A stretch of DNA of 64,000 nucleotides from Aldrovandia affinis. Taxonomy: Eukaryota > Chordata > Actinopteri > Notacanthiformes > Halosauridae. The number at the start of each line of letters is the position of its first letter. The first letter of the stretch is position 1. A program made the position numbers and the translations under genes. Under the pieces are notes generated by a model. The model did not search any database. It saw only the letters and a program-made list of their open reading frames with translations, and was not told where the DNA came from. Below, piece by piece: positions 32,720-44,400 of this stretch. The DNA lies in assembly GCA_029706075.1 (NCBI GenBank), contig JAINUG010000015.1:6346154-6410153 (forward strand), given 5' to 3'.

Positions 32720-33359
32720 GTAAGAATGTATCTTGTTGAAACAGTTACCTTCAAAGTTCCACGGCGTGCAGCTAGATGGGAGCGTGCGCCTGTCATGTAC
32801 GCTCGCTATCTTTTTCTCCAGAAAGTAACGCTGTAGGGGGAAATTTGCTTAGCTAGTTAGCTAGCTAGATAATCGTTATATGTTGCCTTAGCTGATGTAG
32901 CTTAATCTAAAGTTGTGTTGAGATATATTTCGTAGTTACAGTTAACGTTGCAGGAGATGGACAACGACGTTAGCTAACCCGGTAACTTAGTTAAATTAGT
33001 TTGCCGGCTAATGTCAGTTAGCATATGTTGTTGCTAACTTGCTTTTGTGACTGCATTATAGCACAGTGCACACATCGTAACATACCATACCTCTTCGATA
33101 AAGATGGGTGTATTTTGGACTAGTAGCCAGCCACTTTTCAAGCTATCTGTGGGCTCTGCCTCTAATGTTTGGCAGTGGTAAAGTTGTGATGTTGGCTCCC
33201 CGCCCTCCTTCAAGTGTATGTGACGTCATCGGGGTTACTTTCGAACATTCCCTCCAGAGTTCACAGGCAGAACACCGTTTACAATCCCCAAAGGCTGCTG
33301 CACAAATAGCCAATTTGTCTTTACATATTTAGTCATCGTTTCTGCTTGTATTTGTTTAA

Positions 33360-33411
<52 letters not shown>

Positions 33412-36400
33412 TGCACACGCACGTTTGAGCTTTATTCTCGATCAGCGCTGTCATCTTTCATATAAGTATGTCAGTGTGCTACCGATCTAACCTAGCTACT
33501 GACTGATCCCCTTTGTCCACTGTATTTTATTTTTAAAGTCTACCGAAACTTCGAGTTACTTTATCCATATACTGTATTTGTACTGCTATATACATGAACA
33601 GTTGGGAGTTAAAGTTCCTTGGAACATATGCAAGTATGACATTCCATTTCATTGAAATTATTATTATTATGGAAAAAGTTCAGGAAAATGTTGCCACAAA
33701 TAAATTGACCGATAGTACTCTGTCATCGTATGGCCGATGGTAACCCTGGCCTTGGTCATTCACCTTGTCTTGGACGCGACAGCCCTCAGACACTCGCTTA
33801 GTCTGTTTTGGGGGCAGGCCCGCATAGCAAGGCGTCTAGGAAGCTTCTCATTGGCTGTCGGCGATCACCTCATGCAAAAACATTGCTTTACAAATCCATC
33901 CCGACTGCCATGCGTTTTCGTGCTTTAGAGGGAGGCGCGCAATGGACATTCGCACACGTTTCACTTTATTTGTTAATTGAACTTCTTGAACTGGTAGCGA
34001 TTACAAAGTAGTGGTGGAAACCATTTTTCCCGGATAACTCGTTGCTTGACTCTTCAGTAGTTCTATGGTAGCTACCTTATTCATGTCCTCTAACGTCATA
34101 TGAGACGGTAGCTGTCAATATGGATTGCACTTTGGAAGGTAAATACACTTAATTATCGTGCTTTTTACTCCTGTTAGAACCTTGGTTTTCAGCTGACATT
34201 ACTTCATATCTATTTCTACTTATGAATAGCAAAAACAGTTGGCGGGCAAGTTCACCTGAGCTAAGGAGGGGGGAGGGATTCGAAGAATGGAAGTTTTTAC
34301 GAACTGAACGCAATAATGATTGTTACAGGAAAATAGGGGTTTAGGATAAGCCAATGCCATGTATCGTATGTACTTATTACATTAAGAAACGAGGTCATGG
34401 GAATTCCCAACATTCTTCTGTGCATAATCTAGCAAGTATTTTTATTTTATTCATATTAGTTCACTTGAAAGTTTTTGATTTCAAAACTTAAAACAGACGA
34501 ATCACTTGTGCAGTGACTGTGTGAGTGAAATGTTAATTCTTCCCACACGGGTAGGTGGTGCTTGGCTTGTGATGTAGGGCAGCTAAAAGTGGAAGTAGGA
34601 GGGTATATTGCTGCTGCACTCCTGCTGTGTGAAACAGATATAAACCCAATTAAAGAGCCATCAGCCAGCTTTTCAGATCTGCACCACTGCAGGACTCAAT
34701 TAATTGCTAATTGGATTACTTTCAGTGACTGGATTAAAGTGGTGCCATGTTGGTTGCATATAGACTAAGGTGGAGAATTTCCAGAAATGATCACACCTAA
34801 GAAGGGTCTACTAGTTTCCTGTTGCATATTAATTATTATCAGAACCATTGTTTCTATTATATCATATCATAATTAAGATTGAATTAAATGGGTCTCTGTC
34901 AAGCATGAGAGACATACCGCAATTTAAAATGATAAATGTTTCAGGAATGTCATCTTAATGTCGATAAAATAAAATGAAAGTGCTGATGTGGTTTAGTCAT
35001 TTTGGCCCTACGGTTTTGATTTGTTTTCCCCTGCTGTGGCCCTTTTATACTGATCTGATTCTTCTGTTGTGCACAGACATGCTGCAGCTTATCAACAACC
35101 AGGGCATGGACTTCGTCAACCTCTTCGACCCCCCTCAATATGTCGGGGGTGCTCCTGCTCAGGACCTCTCAGGCACACCACATTCCAGCCCTCCTCTCAC
35201 CATCCTGTCCTCTTCTCCCTCATCTCTCCGGGGGCCCGGCAGCACCCCTCAGTTGGATGCTTTATTGGAAGATCCCACCGCCCAGACTCCCGCCCACCTG
35301 TACCAAGCTCCTGCCTTTGCGCAGCCTCGCCTCCCTCAAGTATCAACTCTTACGACACAATCGGCACCTCCGCCCACTCAGGGGACCCTGGAACCCACGC
35401 AGCCCAAACCCCAGCAGGCCCCTCCGGCCTTTCAGCAGCAGAGCAAGCCAGCGCTCGCCCGCCCACCCGCAGGGATGGCCTCTGGGTTCAGGTCTCCTTC
35501 CCCACAGGTCACCACCGCCTCACCTGCATCCCAGCTTCCGCCGCGACCCCAGCAACAGCTGCAGTCTCCGATGAACTACTCCAGTCAGAACGGATACACA
35601 GGTACGGGTCTTCACCCTGTCCACCCCTCCTCTGTGTCCGTGCAACGTAGCAGTACGGGGTTGAAAGCTCAGTTTTTTATTACTTGCCCGTTATATTTGT
35701 TGTCATATGTGTGAATAACATATGCCTGTCCCATGTGTGTCCTGTGACCAAATAGAACAGAAATGCATTTTAGCAAAGAGAAAACCCAGTAATGGCCATT
35801 GCAGCTGCTGGAATTAAGAACTAGTAAATCCTAGCTTGGAATTCATAACCAGGAAAAGGTCTTTCCTCGCACTTGCTGCCAATTAAAGCTGATAAAGACC
35901 TGGCACAATCTGCTGACTGTGAGTGGGAAAGCCTTTGGGGTGAGTCTGTACCAGGTAGATCATTTTTTTATAGGACTTGATTATACCCGTGTAGTTGTGA
36001 AACCTACTCACCTCTAATTTACTCGTGTCGTGTTGATTGCAATTGCAGGACTGACAAGTTTCACAATTCAGTTCAAATACATTTTTATAGCATGCTTGCA
36101 CTGCACCGTTGAACCCTCATTGAGCCTTTTCATTCATTTAATAATTGACTTACCTAAATGATGAATGAATCTCATGCTTTGCACTAATACAGAAGTGGTG
36201 AGATGGTGAGATGCTGTTAATGGGCTAAAATATTTTAATGGAATTTGCTAGGGTTTTCCAATCGCAAAAATCGATGCGACCTAAACGTCACTCCAGGTCT
36301 TAATGGGTTAATGGAATTTGCTAGCCAATTGTTCTCTCCCTCTTTGTGCAGTAATAGCTGTGCAGCGAATGCCTGCAAGTCCTGCAGAAAGGCTCTCAGT

Positions 36401-38458
36401 GCAGATTAACACAGATTATTACTGTTGCCACTGGCTTCAGATTTTTGTCAGTGGTATTGATGACTGGAGGAACAGATAAGTAAAAAGCTCACAAGCAGTT
36501 GCGCTTTTCTTATCTGCTTTTCCACTCTTTTTTAAATCAATACCATGACCCATGCACAGATAGACAACTTCAGTTTAAGGGGAAAAGATCTGTTCCTCCC
36601 CTGCTTTGAAAACTGTCTGTTAGCAGTATCCAAATAAATACCAGGTTTAATATTGACTAATGAAAAGAATCAGTGTGAACTGTTCAGTGTGAGGCACTGA
36701 TGATTAAGTGGGCTGGGTGGAAATGGTACGAAGGCATTGCCATTTCCGCAGAGACTACCACTGCACATCAGCAAGCGATCATGGAGGTTTCTTTGGTCAT
36801 TAATCATTAGGAGTGAGACCAAACTCACAATATGATATGTTTCCCGGTACAGAGGTAACAGTACGATATGCATCACCCTAAGGTATCCTAATATATCAAA
36901 AACCTACAACAGTATGATTAAGAAATATTCACTTCTTAAGCAATCTCAAAGTGTTAGCATTACTTTGACATACTCTACCGGTCAAAAGTTTTAGAACACC
37001 CCCATTTTCAATTTTTTACAGAAATTTAAGCAGTTCAAGTCCAGTGAATAACCTGAAATGGTACAAAGGTAAGTGGTAAACTGCCAGAGGTAAAACAAAA
37101 ACAAAAAGTTTAGGTTACCAAAAACTGCAAAATAATGTTATATATTTTTTTAAACATTTTTTTTAACCTCTGGCAGTTTACCGCTTACCTTTGTACCATT
37201 TCAGGTTATTCACTGGACTTGAACAGCTTAAATGGTAAATGGGGCATTCTAAGTACCATAGGAAAATATAATCGTGCCAACATGTTCTGCTAGCTGACTC
37301 TTCTTTGCTTTTAGTTTTTTAACAAATAAACATCACACAAAAGTGTTACATGAGTATGCAGCATGACAAAAATGGTTCTACTGTTGGCAAGAGGTAATCT
37401 CTTAAATCTGGAAATTCACTCCATACATCAGCCTGTATGTGTAAAAATAAATTAGCAAATATAAATCAAACTTGCTAATGTGAAAATACAACCTGTATGT
37501 GTAGAAACATGATTTGCAAATGCATCTTAAGCTTGCAAATGTAAAAATACAATCAGTATGTGTAAAAACACGATTTGCAAATATAATCAAAACTTGCTAA
37601 TGTAAAAAAGCAATATGCCTGTGAAATATCAAAATATGCATGTGTATGAATAATTTGAAATTGACAACTAGAATTTATTTTCACAAATTAACTTTCTACG
37701 CTACACTTTCATCTGCTGTTGTTTTAATTTACGGAGACCTAGTTAACTACATAACCAGCTTGGTAATTATCTATTAGCAACATGTTTTGCAATATTACAA
37801 ATCAAAATGGAATTTTTTTTTGTCATGTTGTCGTACTGAGGTATTCAGATTTTCGGTATCTCGTCTTATGCCTATTCATCAGATATGGCTATTGTCTCTG
37901 TTTTTTATCTGAATTCATATTGATAAGTGCAATTTTATGAGTGTGATGAAATTGATACAATGGCACTAGATTTATCTGACCAGTTTTGGTTTATTCTAAA
38001 TGCGTACCTTTTCCTTTTATTCCACAGCTGTCCATCAAGGTGGATCTGTTCAGTCTTTTCCAAGTGAGCCAGCCTCTCAACCACACACCCATCCAATGGC
38101 CATCCAGACTCAGGTTCACAGTCTGCCGACACCAGTGCTCTCAGCCTTACCATCAAACTCAACCACACAGGCTATCTGTCCTCATGTTCAACAAGTCCCA
38201 GTGAGTGTGTGGCTGTCTGCTAGCGTCGTCCAAATCCATAGCAATAATGAACTGAAACTGGGTAATAATGTATACGGGGTTCCCATGCGTTATGGAAAAT
38301 TATGGAAAGCCATGGGAATGGATGAAAAAGGACCTATGTCATGGAAATGTCTGATTCCATGTAACGTTATATATTTTTTTCTTCTTTTCTGATAACGTTA
38401 CCGCAAAATGTCTGTTCCCCTGCCACCGTTGTTGCCACCGTTGTTGCCACCTGCCAAG

Positions 38459-38491
<33 letters not shown>

Positions 38492-41400
38492 GAGACGTGT
38501 ATTTGCACTGGCATTTATGAAAGTAAAGTCCATATTTGCATCAGTCGCAAAAAAAATAAATTTTTGAAAACCTTAAATTTGTCATGGAAAATGGAAATTT
38601 GATTTCAGTGGGAACCCTGTGTACAGTGTGCCTTCATGCACTTGTTCATTTTAATAGCTCTTTGATGTGTGTTTAGATGGAGTGCAAAGGCTACCCATGA
38701 CCTCCTTTCTCTGATTCCAGGTGTTTATTCAACCCCAGTTCATCAAGGCCAGCTCTCTCCTGCTCACTGCCCTGAAGCCAGATGCAGGCACCATGGTAAA
38801 CTCTCCTACTATCTCCACCCTGGCCACTTCCACCGCTTCTGTCCAAAACACCTCCATGCAGGTACTCAAACCCATTTCCAGTGTAATGGATTTGATCTTG
38901 CCCTCCCATACATTTACCCCACAGAGAAAAGTCTCTCTCGGTGCAAGAAACACAACCGTACATTATAAATACAGGAAACGTGCAGATCGATGCCCCTTTT
39001 GTCATTTACATTGTTTGCCTGTGGTGTGATTTGTGCACACCCAGTACACATATATCCATCAAGGTCATTGCCTTACCCAGGCAACCATTGAACACATCAG
39101 AATGGTTTCCAAAGAACGGTCTCAGACTCCTCCTTCAGAGCGTGTTTAACTTTGGTCGTCACGTGTCATACGACCTGAGTAAAAGGGCTTGACGATGCAT
39201 TCCGCCTCGGGGCGCGCCCTGCTCTGGAGGTGTGCGTTCTGTTCCGCCTCATTTCTCTCTCCGCTGGCCCTCAGGCCCTGATGAGTGGCAGCGCCATCCT
39301 GACCACTGTGCCGATGGTGGTGGACGCAGAGAAACTCCCAATCAACCGTATCGCCTTCAGCGGTAAGCCCTCGGGGCTGCCCCACAGGGGAGAGAAGCGC
39401 ACCGCCCACAACGCCATCGAGAAGCGCTACCGCTCCTCGATCAATGACAAGATCCTCGAGCTCAAAGACCTGGTCGCCGGAACCGAGGCCAAGGTACCCT
39501 CGCCGTCTGGCGTCTCCACAAGCTGAAGCGTCCGAATCGAATCAATTACGGCACCCAAGTCTGCGGGTGGAACATGCGACGGGTACGAGAAGGCCGTAAT
39601 GGATGGGACGCTGCTGTTCTCATGCGTCGCTGTGTGCTTTCAGCTGAACAAGTCATCAGTGTTGAGAAAGGCGATCGACTACATCCGCTACCTCCTGCAG
39701 TCTAATCAGAAGCTGAAGCGGGAGAACGTGGCTCTGAGAACGGTAGCCCAGAAGAACAGTGAGTTTTGTGTCGTGCACACTTCCTCGGTACACGTAAGGT
39801 CAGATTTACCAGCTTTAGCACGTGCGAAAGGTGTTAGCTCCAGCAACCAAAAAATTTAAATATATTTTATTGGTCAAGATGGTGGTCTTGTGTGCGCAAA
39901 AAACCTTTCAGAAATTGTCCCGTAGTATACGCGCCAGCCGTCTCATACAGGACTCTGCACCCACGTTTCTCCCTTCCGCAGAGTCTCTGAAGGACCTGGT
40001 GGCCATGGATGTTGAGAGCACAGCATGCGATGTAAAGAGCGAGCTGCCCACTCCCCCGCCCTCCAACGTTGGTTCACCGCTGTTTAACAGCCCCTTCTCA
40101 CACTGCAGCAGTGACTCTGAGCCAGACAGCCCTGCGGTGAAGGATGTCAAGGTACACACGTGCATAATGGATTTTTATATAAGTGTATACAAAATGCTGC
40201 TGATGGCAGACTGAGGCTTCACGTAGTTGAAACTATCATATGCAATCGGCCTTTTGCTTTGATTGGTTTATAATAGTGGTACAGTAAGTCCACCCATTTT
40301 TGGATTCCCGAAGCCTTCCGCTCCTATATTCTCATCATTATAAAATAGCTCTCTGGTACTGCATCTTTAATTTGCGAGAGCCTCTCTTTCCAAACCAGCG
40401 TGCTTGTCTGTGAGTCGCCCGTGCTCGACAGCGGTGAGTACATTCTGCTCTCCCTGTGTACCTGTGTCCCTCTCTATTTCTCTCCAGCCAGTGGTGAAGC
40501 CAGACCAGTCCTCCCCCGGGAGTGCGGGCATGCTGGATCACTCTCGCGCCATTCTGTGCACCTTCACCTTCCTCTTCCTCTCCCTCAACCCGCTGGCGGC
40601 GCTGATGAGCGGAGCGACATCTGGCACAGCGGGCGCGGGCGCTGCAGGGCATGCTGGGACAGGCCGCAACACGCTGGGTCTGCAAACCGGAGGTACTGTC
40701 AAAACCGCACACGGGCTACATTATTCATTTTACCACTTGCATTTTATGCGCATCGCTCTTTTGTCCTCAAATAAAAAAGTATCACATGCAAGCAGTGTGC
40801 CATACTATTAAGAGAAAGCGCATCAGTGTCTTCCTGGCATGGCATCTAATGCGTGACACGATGTGTTTCCATTAGAGGCCGGCCCAGGGCAGTTGAGCTG
40901 GCTGAGCTGGATGGCGCCCACCCTCGTCCTCTGGTTGCTGAATGGGCTGGTGGTGGCGGGGGTTCTGATCCGGCTGCTAGTTTACGGGGAACCGGTGACC
41001 AGGCCTCACTCTGGCTCCTCAGTTCTGTTCTGGAGGCACCGGAAGCAGGCTGACCTGGACCTGGCCCGGGTGAGACCCACAAAGCATGGGCACCTCCGAC
41101 TGGCCCATGTGGTTATCGTGGTTCCAGCCACGCTTTGTGCCTGTTATTTCTGTGAGCAGAACGCACAGTCAGCAACCCTCTGCGGACCGGCCTGGTTTTA
41201 AAAGTGGTTTAATTGTCTGCCGACATGTTTTAAATGTACAGTAACGCACTGTAATGTGTGTGGCCAGTTAGAGATAAGGATGTCTGATGCTGTGACAATG
41301 GCCCCTTCCATTTTCCTCACATGCCCGTTGCAATGTGTCCTCCTTCCACAGGGAGACTTTGCTCAGGCTTCCCAGAACCTGCGGACGTGCCTGAAGGCCC

Positions 41401-44400
41401 TCGGCCGGCCGCTGCCCACCTCTCAGATGGACTTGGCCTGTGCCGGGCTGTGGGCGGGGCTGAGGCTGTGCCTGCAGAGGCTGTGGGTGGGGCGCTGGCT
41501 GTCCGGGAGGGCGGGAAGCCTTTACTCAGACCGCCTGCTGCAGGAAGACGCGCGCAAGAGCAGCTGCAACGCCGCCCTCGTCTACCACCGCCTGCACCAG
41601 CTGCACATGACAGGTAGGGGTGCTATTGAGACAGCATCGGCATTAAAGGTACAGTGCTACTATAGTGCATCTCTGGGGAAAACCTGGAACTGGGGTGGGT
41701 TTCCCGAAAGCATCGTAACACTAAGTGCGTTGTAAGTTCCGTTGTAAGACTGATCGTTAAGCTCTACTCCTGCTTACTACAGACAGTGGCCGCCACAAAG
41801 AGTACTTTAAAATCAAGTCACTGTGCATTCCGAAAATGTGGACATTTAGCGACATAGTTCATACATAAATCCATCCAGTTTATAAACAAAGTTAATTTAG
41901 TTTAGTTTATAATTAAGAAGCACGTTAAACACACATAAAATACAGTCGGCTCTGGCCGGGAGTGCCACCGGGGCGGCAATTGGGTGTCTGCCCCAGGGAG
42001 GGAGGAGGGAAGCCGACACAGTTCACTGCGTTCACAGGAGTGGTTCTGGGGTGCCAGAGTTACAGTCGACAGCACAACGAGTGCCGTCTCAACACAACGA
42101 GACGATGCTTTGTCTTTGTCACTGCCGGTCACAGGGCTATGGCAGCGAACTATGAAGGTGGGGATTGACCTAAGAATAGCAGGAGTAATTGGCTACCAAA
42201 TTGGGAGAAAAACTGGATAAAATCAGAAAACGAATAAAAATTTTAAAAAATACCGACGACTTTGCGGAAACCCACGTAGAAGTAGCATTTACTTTTCCTA
42301 TGTTTATCGCAAAGTCGTGCGTTAATCTCTAACATTCAACGTTTTCGGGAAACCCACCCCAGTTCTGCTACACTGGACAGGCTAGGAGCGAAAAAGAACC
42401 CATTTTGCAATAGATTCTAGCTAAAGATGTTGCAATGAAGCAAATATGGCTGACGTGTAACGATGAAACTTTGTATTTGTTTTCTTAATTTACCCCGTGA
42501 GAACGCGCCTCGCGGCAGTGCTTTTGTTTGCTTGTCGCACGTGGCGTGCGGCGGCCAAGGGAGTGACCGCTGTCTGGTGTTTGTCGCTCTGGCGCAGGCA
42601 AGCTGGGCGGCAGCCCCCTCTCTGCGGTGCACATGGCCCTGTGCGCGGTGAACCTGGCCGAGTGCGCGGGGCCCTGTCTGCCCGTGGCCGCGCTGGCTCA
42701 CGTTTACGTGTCGGCCGCCCTGAGGGTCAAGGCCAGCCTGCCCCGAGCCCTGCACTTCACCTCTGTGAGTGCTGGCACGCTGTGCCCCTGTCTGGAGCTG
42801 CTCATCGCTGGCTTTCTCAACACGCTTCTCTCCTCAGATATGACCCCTGCACAGGCTGTTTCTGAACGTAGCATATCCCCTGTGTTGCTATTCCTGCATT
42901 GCATTATTTGTACCAACAGTTTTTTCTTTTTGATGATATGAATGATAGTCTTTTTCCGAGAAGAGCTGATAAAGATTTTTGTTTTATAATCACCCTTCTT
43001 ATATTTATCGAGCTTGGTCTGGGCGGCAGTGTAGTACAGTGGGTAGGGAACTGGGCTTCTAGCTTCCCTTGAGTAATGTACTTAACTGTCATTTCTTCAG
43101 CAAGTTTCCCACCGGTAGATGGATTGCATGTGAAGTGTAATCTGTATCTCTCTGGATAAGGGCGTCCGCCCAATGCCTGAATGTAAATGTGATGTCACGG
43201 GTTTGTCCCCCTCTGCAGCGTGTGTTCCTGAGCAGCGCGCGGCAGGCCTCTCTGTCCCCGAGCGGCAGTGTCCCTCCCGCCATGCAGTGGCTCTGCCACC
43301 CCTTGGGCCACCGCTTCTTTGTGGACGCTGACTGGACGGTCCGCAGCACCCCTAAAGAGAGCGTCTACAGCCAGGCCGGAAATGCAGGTTAGCCATAACC
43401 GTTCCCCTCAAACAAGTTCCACCTTGGCACCCTCCTTATGCTGCCAGAAGTTAAAACCACGGTTCCAGCAAAAGGGTCACCCACAGGGACGGGCTTTCTA
43501 CGGTAGCTGGCGAGTTAGTGTAAAGGTTTGTGACTGATACAGCACGTACGCTAGAGAGGGAGGGGGGCGAAAGGAAGCTCAGAGGAGCCCAGAGGTGATG
43601 CTTGATTGCTGTTACCATGGCGATGTGTTTCGTTCACAGTGGACCCGTTGGCCCAGGTGACTCAGGCTTTCCGGGAGCACCTGCTTGAGAAGGCCCTGTA
43701 CTGCATGGCCCAGCGACAGAGACGCAAAACCATCAGCGAGGGAGAGGGGTGAGTCGCCCCTTGGGAAGATCTCCGTATCACTCTCGCCTTTTAGATTCAC
43801 CGTCCAGTACTACTGTACCTAAGGTCCTCTGTGGTTCATGTGGGGTGTGGTAACGATGTCTCTTTGTCCTGCAGGGAGTACTCTGACTCTTTGGAGTACC
43901 TACAACTGTTGTCAAGCTCGTCCGATGCAGCTGGAGCCACAACATCGTCCATCGCGTCCAACATGGCCACTGTCACAGGTCAGAGTCAGAATTCAGTGGG
44001 CCTCTGGGCTATCGTCACCAAAAAACATGATTAACACAGAATATTTGCAAGCACATGAAATGGACAAAAATATTTTTCACACTGATATACTACCCTCAGG
44101 CTGTGACCCTCACTCCAAGTGGTGGTCATCTGTGGTGGTGGTCATGGTCAACTGGCTGCAAGGGGATGATGCTGCTGCTGAGCGACTCTACCCAGCTGTA
44201 GAACACCTGCCCAGGAGCCTGCAGACTGCAGAGTGAGCAGGACACCACACGTGCAAACATGTGCTAACACATACAAACATACACACAGCCCCACGCCACA
44301 CACATAACACAGGCACACACATTACACATCTACACACATAGACACACATTTTACATTACATTTTACATTTTAAGCATTTAGCAGATGCTCTTATCCAGAG

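Noticed and set aside
36230..36330. Short direct repeat ttaatggaatttgctag flanking a ~65-bp insert
   Set aside because: Could be a target duplication, but the insert shows no termini or tail; too little to call a mobile element.
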